NCBI GenBank assembly: GCA_021234155.1
Contig: JAJEKV010000005.1
Coordinates: forward strand, 8,300,216 to 8,364,215
Direction: 5' to 3'
DNA length: 64,000 bases
From: Isoetes taiwanensis
Lineage: Eukaryota > Streptophyta > Lycopodiopsida > Isoetales > Isoetaceae
The notes under the pieces were generated by a model. It saw only the letters and a list, made by a program, of their open reading frames with translations, ran no database searches and had not been told where the DNA came from. Each line of letters begins with the position of its first letter. Position 1 is the first letter of the stretch. This document shows, one piece after another, positions 21,500-34,280 of the stretch. The position numbers and the translations under genes are program-made.

Positions 21500-22380
21500 C
21501 CCAAAGGTCGCAATTAGAAGTCAAGAACACATTTTGTAGTAGCAATTTTTTTGGAATGATTCGGGATCGCCAATAGATCCAAACTCATTATTTCAGGTTG
21601 CCATGGCTCCGCATACATGTTTGAAAAAGGTACACCAGTGTCCCAAGTGCAATCGACCCGCGTTTTGGCCTCCATAACGTAAACCCTACAATAACCCGGG
21701 CAAGGCAATGGTTTACGCTTTGGGAGGCCATACCCTAGCCAGATTGGACCAGGATCTTGCACAATGTCATGAGGTAGTGGGAGGGCGTTGACGCCAGAAG
21801 ATGGAGCCCTAAAACCTTCCAGAAGCAGTTCGACCCAAAATGTCCTCTCTGGAAGGTCCCTGGCCACGGATGGGCAACTCTCCCACCCCGGAACTATGAT
21901 CTGACTCTGCCAACGAACTCGAAACATCGACATTACCCAGGAGACCAAGTTTCGTGGGCAGAAGACCACCCCTGCTCCAGGAAGCGCCAAAGTAGCTCAT
22001 GTCCAACACGTTCATAGTGAATTGGCCTTAGCGAAGGGTGCAGAATACTGCCATGTAGAGGGTTCATGCTTCTTTTGCTGCAAAAAATGACCGTGTAACT
22101 TGGTCCCTAGGGTAATTTCGCTGTTTCGGACGATATGGCGAAGTCAAATCTCCATTCCGGAGCCTTTGTACTGCCCAAACGACAAAGCACGTGGCTTTCT
22201 ACATGGTCAATCAAGTAGACACTTTGCGGTTTGATATGTTCTCTGGACATATCTTGAATTTTTTTGATACTTGAAGAGTGGATTCAAAGGTCGGATGGGA
22301 AACTGGGCTCCGGGAAGGGAGGCATTGGCATTTGCCCTCCCGGAGGAGCACTAGTAGGAAAGCCTGCCTCGGTAACCTTT
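21500..22380 (-). repeat. Diverged inverted copy of part of the 830-bp unit
   Basis: Read on the minus strand, 22050-21840 matches the 830-bp unit from CTACTTTGGCG through GGTCTTCTGCCCACGAAACT to TAGTTCCGG, with many substitutions. The remainder of the stretch is non-coding. Confidence 0.55.
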
Positions 22381-22399
22381 GTGATGTCCGTCTCCTGGG

Positions 22400-23620
22400 G
22401 TCTGGCCACCTAGGCTCCAACGTGCCACCTAGGCTCCAACATCCACCTAGGCTCCAACATGCCACCTAGGCTCAAGTGTGCCAAGGTGGCTCAAATATGC
22501 CACCTAGGCTCCAACATGCCACGAGGGGCTCCAACATGCCACCTAGGCTCCAACATGCCACCTAGCATGCCACCTAGCCTCCAACATGCCCTGCCACATA
22601 GGCTCCAACATGCCAAGTTGGCTCCAATGTGCCACCTAAGCTCAAGCATGCAAGGTGGCTCAAATATGCCACCTAGGCTCCAACATGCCACCAAGGCTTT
22701 AACATGCCACGTAGGCTCCAACATGCCACCTAGGCTCCAACATGCCTCGTGAGCTCTAGCATGCCACCTAGGCTCCAACGTGCCACCTAGGCTCCAACAT
22801 GCCAAGGTGGCTCCAACATGCCACCTAGGCTCAAGCGTGCCAAGGTGGCTCAAACATGCCACCTAGGCTCTAACATGCCACGTAGGCTCCAACATGCCAT
22901 CTAGGCTCCAACTTGCCAACTACGCTCCAACATGCCACGTGGGCTCCAACATGCCACCTAGCATGCCACCAAGGCTCCAACATGCCACCAAGGCTTCAAC
23001 ATGCCACGTAGGCTCCAACATGCCACCTAGGCTCCAACATGCCTCGTGAGCTCTAGCATGCCACCTAGGCTCCAACGTGCCACCTAGGCTCCAACATGCC
23101 AAGGTGGCTCCAACATGCCACCTAGGCTCAAACATGCCACCGGGCTCCAACATGCCATGTAGGCTCCAACATGCCAACTAGGCTCCAACATGCCACCTAC
23201 GCCCCCGACATGCCACGTGGGCTCCAACATGCCACCTAGCATGCCACATAGGCTCCAACATTGCCACCTAGGCTCCAACATGCCACCGAGGCTCCAACAT
23301 GCCAAGTTGGCCCAACGTGCCACCTAGGCTCCAACATGCCAAGGTGGCTCACAACATGCCACCTAGGGTTTGAAATATGCCAAGTTGGCTCAAACATGCC
23401 ACCTAGGCTCCAACATGCCACCGGTGGCTCAACATGCCACCTAGACTCAAACATGCCAAGGTGGCTCAAACATGCCACCTAGGCTCCAACATGACAAGGT
23501 GGCTCAAACATGCCACCTAAGCTTCAACATGCCACCTAGGCTCCAACATGCCAAGGTTGGCTTCAACATGCCAAGTTGGCTTCAACATGCCACCTAGGCT
23601 CCAACATGCCATGTCACCAC
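22400..23620. repeat. Minisatellite array 2, forward orientation
   Basis: Units CTCCAACATGCCACCTAGG and variants. Two blocks of about 200-260 bp (around 22660-22810 and 22985-23120) are near copies of each other, showing recent amplification inside the array. Confidence 0.9.
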
Positions 23621-24610
23621 TTGGAGTGCCTAGGTGGCATGCCTGAGCCACCTTGGCATGTTGAAGCCTAGGTGGCATGTTGGAGCCCGCGTGGGATGTT
23701 GGAGCCTAGGTGGCGTGTAACATGTTGGAGCATGCGTGGCATGTTTGAGCCACCTTAGCATGTTGGAGCCCACATGGCATGTTGGAGTCCACGTGGCATG
23801 TTTGAGCCACCTTGGCATGTTGGAGCCTAGGTGGCATGTTGGAGCCAACTTGGCATGTTTGAACCACCTTGTGATGCCTGAGCCACCTTGGCATGTTGGA
23901 GCATAGGTGGCATGTTGGAGCCCAAGTGGCATGTTTAAAAGGTGGCATGTTGGAGTCTAGGTGGCATGTTGGAGCCCATGTGGCATGTTTGAGACACCTT
24001 GGCATGTTTGAGCCCACGTTGCATGTTTGAGCCAACGAGGTGGCATGTTGGAGCCCATGTGGAATGTTTGAGCCAAAGGCATGTTGGAGTCTAGGTGGCA
24101 TGTTGGAGCCCACGTGGCATGTTTGAGACACCTTGGTATGCTTGAGCCTAGGTGGCATGTTTGAGCCACCTTGGCATGTTGGACCCTAGGTGGCATGTTT
24201 GAGCCACCTCGTCATGTTGGAGCCCACATGGAATGTTTGAGCCAACTAAGTGGCATGTTGCGGCCATGTGGCATGTTTGAGCCACCTTGGCATGTTGGAG
24301 CCTAGGTGGCATGTTTGAGCCACCTTGGAATGTTGGAGCCTAGGTGGCATGTTGGAGCCCGCGTGGCATTTTGAAGCCTAGGTGGCATGCTTGAGCCACC
24401 TTGGCATGTTTGACCCTATGTGGCATGTTGGAGCCTAGGTGGCATGTTTCAGCCACCTTGGCATGTGGAGCCTAGGTGGCATGGTAGAGCCCACGTGGCA
24501 TGCGCGAACCACCTTGGCATGTTGGAGCCCGCATGGCATGTTAGATCCTGCATGGCATGTTAGAGCCCACATGACATGCTGGAGCCAAACAGCTGGCATG
24601 AATCATGATG
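23621..24610. repeat. Minisatellite array 3, inverted orientation
   Basis: The same unit is read on the opposite strand (GGCATGTTGGAGCCTAGGTG). Together with array 2 it forms an imperfect inverted repeat with arms of about 1 kb and almost no spacer; the turn lies at 23605-23640. Confidence 0.9.
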
Positions 24611-26492
24611 GATCCTAGGGGCACAACGTTTGAACCATAAAAATGAACATATGAATTAAACCATTAAAAAAATATTTCATATAACCAAGATGGACGACTA
24701 AGATCTTGATCCCCATCCTATTATATTATTGGCCCTTAGAACGACGGCTGTGATTCACGATGATATCAACGGCCAGGATATTGATCCGGGTCCTCTCCTT
24801 TCATTGGCTCTAGCAGGCCTGGGATTAATGGCCCCAGATTTTTCATTTCCCTCCATTATGGCGATGGTGGGGCTTCTTTGCTGCGCCTGTATTTTTCATT
24901 CCCTCCCTTAGCTATGACGATGCTCGAGCTCCTTCCTGTTATGGCTTGCGACTTCCATTATGGTTCCGGTTATGGTTTGTTATGGTGAGGAGGAGCAGAG
25001 GGTTATGATCCTGCTGCCGTAGAAAGATCTCGCCGATCCGGCATTTTTCTATAGCGGATCTTTCTTTCAAAGATCTTTCGCCAAATCCATAGCAAAGATC
25101 TCGCCCGATCCGCATCGCTCAGAAGCGGATCTTTCTTTCAAGATCTTTCGCCGGATCCAGTAGCGACATCTCGGCCCAGATCCGTAGTAGGCGCTTTTGT
25201 AGGTTACATGCAAAGCAAGGGAGAAATAATCAGTCCGCTTTGTTTGAACTCTATTTGCTGCTTTCTACTTCGGTGAAATGAAAGCTGCTATTTTGTTTCT
25301 CAGATTTCTCTTTTTTCTTCATATTTTGCTTTCCCAGATTTTCTCCTTTAGGAATTGCTGCTGGTGCTCGTGTTTTTGCCTTGACTTGATGATATGCTGC
25401 TTTCCTACCAAAGCAGTAGTTTTTCTCCCTTCAAAACCTTCACTATTTGTACATGCATCTTATTTCCAGTTTATGGCATCTTATTTTGTTGATACAGCTG
25501 TTAAGCTATGATATGATTAATGGAAATAAAATCATTCATTTCTTCAACTTCAGTTGTACAGTTTATGGTTTATTGTCTAAATTTTGTGTGTTCATCATTT
25601 CCATCCAATCTCATGGTTGTAATGACACATTTATTTGCTGACAATGATCTATCAATCAAAAGATAAAACAAAAGATAAAATAAAATAACTTTGATAGGGA
25701 AGCACTTACAATTAATGATTCAAACCAAACGACAATAAATTACAATGCCAAACGACAATAAACTACAATATGATCCTATTGTTTTTTAATTGTGGTATAT
25801 ATTAGTTTTTTATTTGAATGTATGCCACGTGCCAATATATGATTAGTTAGAAGTTATATTAGAAACAACACCTTGTTTTTTCTATATGTGCTAATAATGT
25901 TTTTATTTGAAAAAGTAAGCCACGTGTCGATACTTGATTAGTTAAAATACCATTTTATTATTTATAAAATATGCCACGCCACAATATTTCATTAGTTAAA
26001 GGCAATTGAAAACAACACCTTGTTTTTTTCTATATGTTATTATAATAATTTTTTACATGTCCGTAATTTAGAAAAACAATACTTAATAGCATAAAAAACA
26101 ACATCAAGATTTCAAAACACACGTGGTACTTTTGTTAAATAACATGTAACTATTTTTAAAAACAATCTTACTTTCATGTTGTAATTTAGCTTTCCACATA
26201 TGGTAATATGAAGACCTACATATGTAATTTTGAAGATAAACAACGATGGTTCTATTAAAAACAACAAAGAATGAAAAAAAAAAAAAACACGCTGATAAAA
26301 AATCACAAAAACCATGTCAATTTTTTTTCTACGCTGCGGGATTTTTTCTCCCAAAACCACTTGCCTCTTTGTGCAAATCCGGATAAACAGGCCACGTGGA
26401 CTTTTGGGGCCATTTTGGTGTTGTTTTTGGCATAAAACAACACTTCCGTACAACTAAAAAACAACTGTGGACCAAAATTCGGGGTCAGTGTG
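24611..26492. other. Right flank of the 11-kb element
   Basis: At 25015-25190 there are two tandem copies of a roughly 90-bp unit containing GCGGATCTTTCTTTCAAAGA. Between 25780 and 26120 there are A/T-rich repeats with AAACAACACCTTGTTTTTTC and GCCACGTGCCA motifs. No coding sequence is recognisable. The sequence ends in the terminal inverted repeat. Confidence 0.5.
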
Positions 26493-27225
26493 TAACATGG
26501 TAGATCAGTCTTAGCAGCCTTATAGATCCTAAGATCACCAGCCTTAATTAATGAACCTGACCATGTATGTTTAGGTAAATAGAATAGATATTATTCAGTA
26601 TTTCAGTTCTTTGATGATGATGATGTTCCATTCTATGCTCACTCCTGTGTATTGGAAGGGGGGTAGAGGCCTTGAAATATTCAGTAGTAGATGCATCTAG
26701 ATAGCCTCATTAAACCCCAATTATTGCGGCCCATGTACAAAGAGCCCGCCTGGTTGTGAGTGGCGGGGCTAGACCGGTGGAATAAGGGGGACTTGTCCCA
26801 TCACTGACTGATCCCTATGGTATGTAAAGCCTACCAGAGATCTTTGCGGGCTAGGCTTAATGGTTTGCCACTGCGTGTGGGCAAGGCATGAGCTCAACAC
26901 CTCTTGGGTAATGCATCACCTTCAATGAGGGACAAATCGAAGACGGGCAGTGACCCTCTAGCCGCTTGTGATGGGCATGCATGCCTCTGGAGAGGGTAAT
27001 GCCCCTCCTGTCTCATTGGGGCTGGGGAGATGAAACTCAGTAGTAGTCCCTTTGGCTATGCACCCGGCAGGCTACGGTCTAGTCCCTAGACTCTTCAACC
27101 TACTCTGCAAAGTGTACACCGGGAGGGGCGGATGGAGCGGACTACCCAACAGCCATGTTCCTATGCCAACCCAATCCACTCTTATGAATTCTGTCTACAA
27201 TGACTTCTGGAGACTGAAACCGTTA
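26493..27225. repeat. Unit A, copy 1 (733 bp)
   Basis: Nearly identical to 31282-32014. It contains a GTGGCGGGGCTAGACCGGTG stretch and a short open frame (MAMHPAGYGLVPRLFNLLCK) shared with copy 2; I do not recognise a product. It continues unit B of copy 1 if the 11-kb element is removed. Confidence 0.9.
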
Positions 27226-30200
27226 ATGAGATTATTATTATTATGTTTACTAAATTTGTGTTTTTTGTACATCCACCTCTATAAAATTAGGTACTCATGT
27301 CTCAATTCTGCTATTTTCACGTGCTTAACTCCAAAAAACCAAAGTCGTGTGCAAAGAATACCCCAAAAATAGGCCAAAAAAAAAAACTGATACTCCTGAA
27401 ACTTTAAACCTCTCTTAAAAAAGCCCAATTTTTGAAGTGACATGCTTTTTCTAAAGGAATCTTTCAAACGGGAGTGCTGCAACACTCCCGTTTAATTTGC
27501 AACCTTGTTTTTGTGAAGTGGATCCTCTCTCTGAGTCAGATGATGATGATGAATTTGATGAAAAACAAATCCAGCCTAATCAGGTCTTCTATTGTTCTGG
27601 GCCTTTTTGGGTTTGGTTATTGGTTTTTGTTAGATTATATACTGAACTAAACCTTTAGATTGATAGTTTTGGATATGTGTCACTCTGTCTGGTTATACTG
27701 TAGTTCAGAGTGTGTATGGCTGACCTTGCATTTATGGTTACCATTTTTTTCTGGATCAGATGCATAAATAAGTGGCAACCACCTGATATTCTATACCTGA
27801 TTTTCTCTGTTACATAGTACTTTGTTTTATCCTTTGGTGTAGTTGCTAGTTTAGACCATCTAGGTTTGCTATTGCTCTATTCACCCTGTTTACATGTTAC
27901 TTGCATTTTGGTCATTTTAAGCACATATTCTAGAATGGGACTCGCAAGAAACCAACAAACCGCCTAGATAGATAGGCTTCTCATTCATCTCAAAGATTTT
28001 CTACAATGGTGGGATAAGGGGTAGCCGCACACATGCGAACTACCCACGAAAAATAAAGGGAAAATCCAATTATATCATTTGGACCCCAAAAAAAATACAA
28101 TGCTAATAGATGAGTGGCTGATGTACCTGCCGAAAGCTTATCACCGGGATTAAAAAACCCCGCCCTTTCGGGTTTTCGAGGAAAAACCTAGTGATAAGCC
28201 TTCTCTCGCAAGGGGCTTAGACAAACGTAAGGCATAGAAACGCCCCAAAACCCCGCATGGAGAAGTCAAAACAGATGCCGCCGCCAACCCGCAGACACGC
28301 ACATCACCAACACAACAAACGCGACAACACAAACATACTAGAGAATAGCATCACCCGGGGTGGAAAAAGCATCACCCAAATGGGTGGAAGAAAAACATGA
28401 TAAAATGTAAACTTGTGCACAATACAATAAACAAAGAAGGAGGGAGGTTAGGTTCAAAGAGAATAAGGTATCACTGAGAGAAGAGGAAGCGCCGATGAGA
28501 CGTGGATGCGTAAACGCTGAAAATAGCGAACTCCCAACCAAAACGGGCATCAAGCCCGCCATGCATGCAAGACATGCATGCTCGTCCCCATTCTAGAATG
28601 GCGATCCGATGTCTCGGATCGATGCGATAGTTATTTAAGTGCATTGAAATATGTAGTTCGAAATGGGGTTGTTGTAATGTTGCACTAGCCTCATTGTTGT
28701 CTCATAGAAAGCTAGGTTGCTTGGCCTGTTGTTCAATTTAGCAGATTGATGCTGATACAACTCTCCCCGCTTTTTGGTCCTACCATGAACTGTGGTTGTA
28801 TTCTCAGGGCATCATTGATCGCCTCATTGTAACCTCTAGACCTGAGCCTTTGCCTCTATTTTATGTTTCTTACCCCTTTATGTGGATCTGTTCCAACCCT
28901 ATCAGTCTCGTTTAGGCAGAAATACCCTCGAGTTGGAAAATTTTTATTTAATAGGAATACCTGATAAACATTTAATAGTGGTAGAGATGAATGAGCATCT
29001 TTTTGACTAAAGGCCAGAAGTTTCTTCTTAAAAACAATTCGCTAACATTTCCTTGTAATGCATACTATCTAAGATTGTTATATCATTGATTGAATGGATT
29101 TATTTGGGTTCAACTCCCAAACTACTTTATTAAAGCATGGTTTTAAGTGAAAAAATAATTGTGAGTAGAACAATCGAAAAAACAATGACCATGTGAAATT
29201 TTTTGTTATCTATGGTTATTTGCTGTTGTTTTTGTTTTTTTGCTAGTGTAGTTTTTCAATGGTTTTCTTTAGAACTATGTGTCCTTATTTGAGAAAGACT
29301 ACATTTGAAAACAACTATTTTAAAAAACCACAAGTGGATGTTATGTTAAGCCACATATTATTTTTTAGTGAAAACAACACTTGGAAAACTATTATTTTAA
29401 AAAATCACACGTGGATGTTATATTAAGACACATTATTTTTTAGTAAAAACAACATTTGAAAACTACTATCCATGTGTATATTTTGTAAACCACATGTTAT
29501 TTTTTTAGTAAAAACAACACTTAAAACAACTTTTATTCTAAAAAATGACACATGGATATTCTGTTAAACCACATATTGTTTTCTAAAAACAACACTTCAA
29601 AACAATACATCGAATTTTTTTAAAAGACTGTCAATTTCCTATGCATAGACTTTTTGGATAAAAACTACACGTTGTTTCTAGCATTTTCGGAACAAAACAA
29701 TGGGTACTGTTTAAGTGTTGTTTTTTTGAAAAAAAGATACTAAAAAACTACACGTTGAGCAAATTTTGGGGTTATAGTAGCTGGCACTTTTTTTGCCCAC
29801 CCTTTCATGCTTCTACCCTCTTAGCAGAAAGATTACTTCTTAACAGAGCTTTTTTCTATGTATAATGTGTCAAATGCTACTTGTTCAGACATATGAAAAA
29901 TTTACATCCTTCTGAACATCTACTCTTTGTTATGCCTGCTAGGTGCTGTATGATAGTGGTGCAAGAAAGTTAGCAGCATGTTCATTACCAGCAATAGGAT
30001 GTTTTCCATCACAGATTATGCTATATGGTAAAGGAAACCTGGCATGCGTGAGTACATTGAACCAAGATGCCCAAGTATTAAACGCAAGATTAAAACGCAG
30101 CACAGAATATATGAAATGGTGGAGCCTATCTGAAATGAAACTGACAGTTTTAGACTTATACAACACAACTTTGGATGCTTCACAAAATCCTTCCAAATAC

Positions 30201-31284
30201 GGTGAGTAGCTCATACCTGGTATGGTCAGAAGATTTAGATTAGGGCGCAAGATTAAAACGCAGCACAGAAGACATGAAATGGTGGAGCCTATCTGGAATG
30301 AAACTGGCAGTTTTAGACTTATACAGCACAACTTTGGATGCGTCACAAAATCCTTCCAAATATTTTTAGACTTATACAGCACAGCTTTGGATGCTTCACA
30401 AAATCCTTCCAAATATGGTGAGTAGCTCATACCTGGTATGGTCAGAAGATTTAGATTAGGGCTGAAGCTTTGCCGCTTGTTCTTTGCAGGTTTCTCAGTA
30501 GGACCAACTGGCTGTTGCGGATCAAGAAGATATGAAGCTGCCATCTATTGTAACCTTTTGACACCTGCTTGCCCCATAGCCGGAACTTATGTGTATTGGG
30601 AAGAGAATTTGCATAGCCAGCAAGAGCATGTTCACTCTTGTTTCCCTTAGCAATCTGCCATAGCCACTAGTTTCGAAAGGAGAGCCTTTCTCTTGTCGCT
30701 CTGCACAGCATCAGAAATGGAGGCCAATAGAAACCCTAAATAAAAGGGTTCTATGGTTGAATGGTACATATAAAAAAAGCATTGTGGTCCAGCCTGTGTG
30801 ACAGATAGATAACTTTAATCATGGCCATACAATTCTATCTCTCATCAAAAATCAAAGGCCAAAAAATGGAGCACTCTAGAAATACTATTTTGTACACCTA
30901 GTTGAATACGGCAACAAAATCATAGAAAAACCTTAATAAATATCGTACAAAAACACAAAAGAAACCCCCTGTTATTATGCTAGATATTGGTCCCTTCTAA
31001 CCTAAACCTAAAGGGTCATGTAAAAGGAACAAAAGGGGAAACCTTAAACCTTTTCCATTTTCGCATTTTGGCTTCCTTGAGGAATTCCGACCAAGCCAAG
31101 TTGCTAGTTCGCATTGCCAGGCATCGTCAAGCCGCATTTGCACAATAGATCTCCCAGAAGTAGCTATATTCAGGCCAAGCGAAGGCATGGACGCGATTCA
31201 AGGAGCTGGAGCAAGCCAGGGATCAGGTAACCTGTGATTCCGTTTTGCAAAGCGGACTTTATGCCAGGCAATGAGCTAGGATAA
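27224..31284. repeat. Unit B, copy 2
   Basis: The second copy of 11367-15430, with the same exon-like acidic stretch (about 27519-27576), hairpin module (28128-28215, with a damaged stem), A/T-rich repeats and GDSL exons. It is followed without interruption by unit A copy 2, so it represents the empty site for the 11-kb element. Confidence 0.9.
29943..30650 (+). pseudogene. GDSL esterase/lipase 3' exons, copy 2
   Basis: The exon at 29943-30201 and last exon at 30490-30650 have the same splice ends as copy 1. The first reads through SLSEMKLTVLDLYNTTLDAS more cleanly than in copy 1, where a small deletion changes the frame. The intervening partial exon duplications (30245-30420) are also better preserved: two extra pieces, each ending TLDASQNPSKY or its equivalent. 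N-terminal exons are absent. Confidence 0.7.
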
Positions 31285-32014
31285 CATGGTAGATCAGTCT
31301 TAGCAGCCTTATAGATCCTAAGATCACCAGCCTTAATTAATGAACCTGACCATGTATGTTTAGGTAAATAGAATAGATATTATTCAGTATTTCAGTTCTT
31401 TGATGATGATGATGTTCCATTCTATGCTCACTCCTGTGTATTGGAAGGGGGGTAGAGGCCTTCAAATATTCAGTAGTAGATGCATCTAGATAGCCTCATT
31501 AAACCCCAATTATTGCGGCCCATGTACAAAGAGCCCGCCTGGTTGTGAGTGGCGGGGCTAGACCGGTGGAATAAGGGGGACTTGTCCCATCACTGACTGA
31601 TCCCTATGGTATGTAAAGCCTACCAGAGATCTTTGCGGGCTAGGCTTAATGGTTTGCCACTGCGTGTGGGCAAGGCATGAGCTCAACACCTCTTGGGTGA
31701 TGCATCACCTTCAATGAGGGACAAATCGAAGACGGGCAGTGACCCTCTAGCCGCTTGTGATGGGCATGCATACCTCTGGAGAGGGTAATGCCCCTCCTGC
31801 CTCATTGGGGCTGGGGAGATGAAACTCAGTAGTAGTCCCTTTGGCTATGCACCCGGCAGGCTACGGTCTAGTCCCTAGACTCTTCAACCTACTTTGCAAA
31901 GTGTACACCGGGAGGGGCGGATGGAGCGGACTACCCAACAGCCATGTTCCTATGCCAACCCAATCCACTCTTATGAATTCTGTCTACAATGACTTCTGGA
32001 GACTGAAGCCGTTA
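31282..32014. repeat. Unit A, copy 2 (733 bp)
   Basis: Second copy of 26493-27225. The copies part after CCGTTA, where copy 1 runs into unit B copy 2 and copy 2 into unique sequence (GTCCATACCCTGG). Confidence 0.9.
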
Positions 32015-33730
32015 GTCCATACCCTGGAGTCTAAGCCTTGGGTAGGATCTCCTATGTGATGATGGTATTGTTGATGTGTTTATACATGTATGTTATGGTA
32101 CAGTTGCCTTTCGAGGTGACTTTGTTTGCATTTGATGTCATGTGCTTACGTTTACTTACGCTTCCACAGTTAGGACGGTCCCGAGGGAAGACGGGACAAA
32201 TGACCCATCCATTCTTCCTCATCGATCTATTGCTAAAGGATTGGTGTCAGCTGGATGGCCTCTGTCAGCTTGGCTGCTAGGGGATGAACTCCACCTTCTA
32301 ATGCGATTAGACCATCGTAGAAGAAGTAGGGGACGTCACAACAATTATGTTTATTTCCTCAAAACACAATCTACTTTGGTTGTTACTAGATCGCCTTCTC
32401 TTTATTCAAGTACTATGGCGTCCTATCTAACTTTAGTTCCAAGTCATCGATGGAGAGAATATTCCTCATAATATGCCGGATCGGTGACCATCAAATTCTT
32501 AAAGCCAAAAACTTCAAAAATGACTCAATGGTGCAAAAAAAGTCAATGGTCCACATTATTTCTTATTCACATTACATTTATTTAAAACAGAAACCATGGT
32601 TTCCATCTACCACAACAGCACAAACAGATCAATTCAAATTTACAAACACACCACACTATTCACATTGGCAACAACACCCCCATAAGATGCAGGAACTGGC
32701 ACTCATGACACTCTCTGCTCGCCGCCTCATATGCCGCCACTATCATGACGACGCCTCACTGTTTCTAGCTCACGCAACTCCTTCATAAGCAGCCCCCTAC
32801 ATAGATTGAGATGTGAGCGAAGCATTCTCCTCTCGAAGATAACGGAATCTGTCTCACATCGCTCCACGACCTGCATGGGCCCTTAGGCACCCCACGAAAG
32901 TTCCAATGGTGCAAACCAGAGCAATGGTTGGTGCCACAAAAATTTAAAAAAATGCAAAACCCGTTGAAGCCGGCTATGGCATTTCAAAATAATTTCCTCA
33001 GATCAGAGAAATCCCATGTAATTCTTCCCCTATTTACATTCTGCAGTATGCTAGAAGGAATTGAATGTGATAGAAAATCATCGTATAAGTAAAGAGGGAT
33101 AAGCTTTAAACGGTTGGCAAATATAAGCCTTTTGGGGTCAACAAAAATACAGAGGAGCGCAACCATAATAAATATCTGTGTCAGAAATAGCTCTGATCAA
33201 ATCGGGAGCCCTTTTTGCCTGGAAATTGATACCTCAAGCTGCGGCTGTCGAATTTTTGCTTGAATCAATATCACACTTCCGGAGTTGTTTCGCAGATCAA
33301 GACCACAGAAGTATGACATGTTGTTTATGAAGAAACTTGGATTTTGGCAACATAGATCCATAGGTCGGCAAAAAATCCCCATGGTCAGCAAAAAATCCCC
33401 ACCTAGGTCGGCTAGGTCGTTGGGTCTGCCCAACTATGCCTCCAAACTATGCCTCCAAACTGACACAAATTCATTGTTAACCAAGCATTGTATGATCAAA
33501 TGTTGGACATCAGTGGTGGATACAACTGCATAGGCTCCCAAGAGACAAATTGTAGCTGAAATGGAGCTCTCACAATGAAGTAACATGAATCTTTGTACTA
33601 CGATCCATTTTGAGCATGAATATTAAAAGAATAGCCAAGGCTTCCAAAGTTGTGGAAAGCACATGAATTACAAGTGACATGAAAAAAGCGTTTGGAAATT
33701 TACAAACAAATTTTTCAAAAAGGTCTCAAC
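32015..33730. other. Intergenic stretch with one exon-like segment
   Basis: At about 32168-32345, after a cttccacag acceptor, a frame reads TVPREDGTNDPSILPHRS then GLVSAGWPLSAWLL; it looks protein-like but I cannot name it. Near 33360-33405 a short phrase (GGTCAGCAAAAAATCCCC) is duplicated. Otherwise nothing is supportable. Confidence 0.3.
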
Positions 33731-34216
33731 TTACATAGACTGCAGGAGCAGCAAAGACTCGAGTGCTTCAACTTGCAGCTGCAAGAAAGCCAAATAGCCA
33801 GCAGTCTCATGCAGCAGAAAGGGAATGCCCATCTTCTTCCCTCCCGGAATGACGCCCTGAAGTTTTTTCACTTTAAAATCAAACAATTTCTTCTTATTCT
33901 TTGTCTTAGATTCATCAAAACCTCTGCTCCTTAGCCTGCGTTTGAGAAAACGAGACAGAATGGTTTTTGGGTATGCGGCCTTTCGAAACTGCGGCCTCGG
34001 GCTTTTCCTTAACCCTGATCCTTTAAAAATCTTTGCACTGGGTTTTCTTAATTCCTCCTTGAGAGCTTTGCTCCAGCCAGAGCCCTCTGCGCAGAGTGCA
34101 AGCGCAGAATCTGCTGCATACTTTATGGCCTTGTAGCGCTGACTGATTCTCAGAAGCTCTGCAGTTCTGGTAGCCCGAACAAGAGCAGGCAGTAGATTAG
34201 CAAAATAATCCTCCAT
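33731..34216 (-). CDS. IBH1-like atypical bHLH transcription factor
   Basis: A single-exon frame of 161 residues. I start at the Met at 34216 (MEDYFANLLPALVRATRTAE) rather than the Met at 34432: the extra upstream 72 codons look hydrophobic and unlike the family, and a TATA box (CTATATAA, 34288-34281) lies about 65 bp before this start. The N-terminal part has the IBH1-type block RYKAIKYAADSALALCAEG followed by GWSKALKEELRK. A basic stretch follows (about 70-118), then a helix-loop-helix KVKKLQGVIPGGKKM and FLLHETAGYLAFLQLQVEAL. The basic region lacks the usual Glu of E-box binders, so the protein probably does not bind DNA itself but dimerises with and blocks other bHLH factors, as IBH1-type proteins do in growth control. 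It appears intact. Confidence 0.75.
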   Translation of the reverse strand: MEDYFANLLPALVRATRTAELLRISQRYKAIKYAADSALALCAEGSGWSKALKEELRKPSAKIFKGSGLRKSPRPQFRKAAYPKTILSRFLKRRLRSRGFDESKTKNKKKLFDFKVKKLQGVIPGGKKMGIPFLLHETAGYLAFLQLQVEALESLLLLQSM

Positions 34217-34280
34217 GGCCAAATCTGCAAACAGGTTCGTGAAGGCTGATGCTTGATTCTTCACAAATGAGCAGATGATT

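Larger units (their letters stand above)
15431..26492. mobile_element. 11-kb non-autonomous TIR element packed with satellites
   Basis: The termini are inverted: CACACTCACCCCGGTTTTTG at the left and, on the other strand, CACACTGACCCCGAATTTTG at the right. The match extends about 31 bp with four mismatches (through GTCCACxGTTG). A TAA duplication flanks the element (15428-15430 and 26493-26495). The uninterrupted site is present at the B2/A2 junction (31282-31284), which confirms both ends. No transposase-like frame is visible. The interior holds a 60-130-bp repeat block, minisatellite arrays in both orientations, 830-bp tandem repeats and A/T-rich sequence. The superfamily is uncertain: a 3-bp TAA duplication fits PIF/Harbinger or CACTA, but the terminal sequence is typical of neither. 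Confidence 0.8.

Noticed and set aside
26493-32014. LTR retrotransposon with 733-bp LTRs (A1 and A2)
   Set aside because: The repeats do not have TG...CA ends, no primer-binding or polypurine site flanks them, and the supposed interior (B) also occurs before A1. Tandem duplication explains everything.
32168-32345. Protein kinase N-terminal region
   Set aside because: GLVSAGWPLSAWLL vaguely recalls the segment before the kinase domain of some plant CDK-like proteins, but no kinase motif follows.
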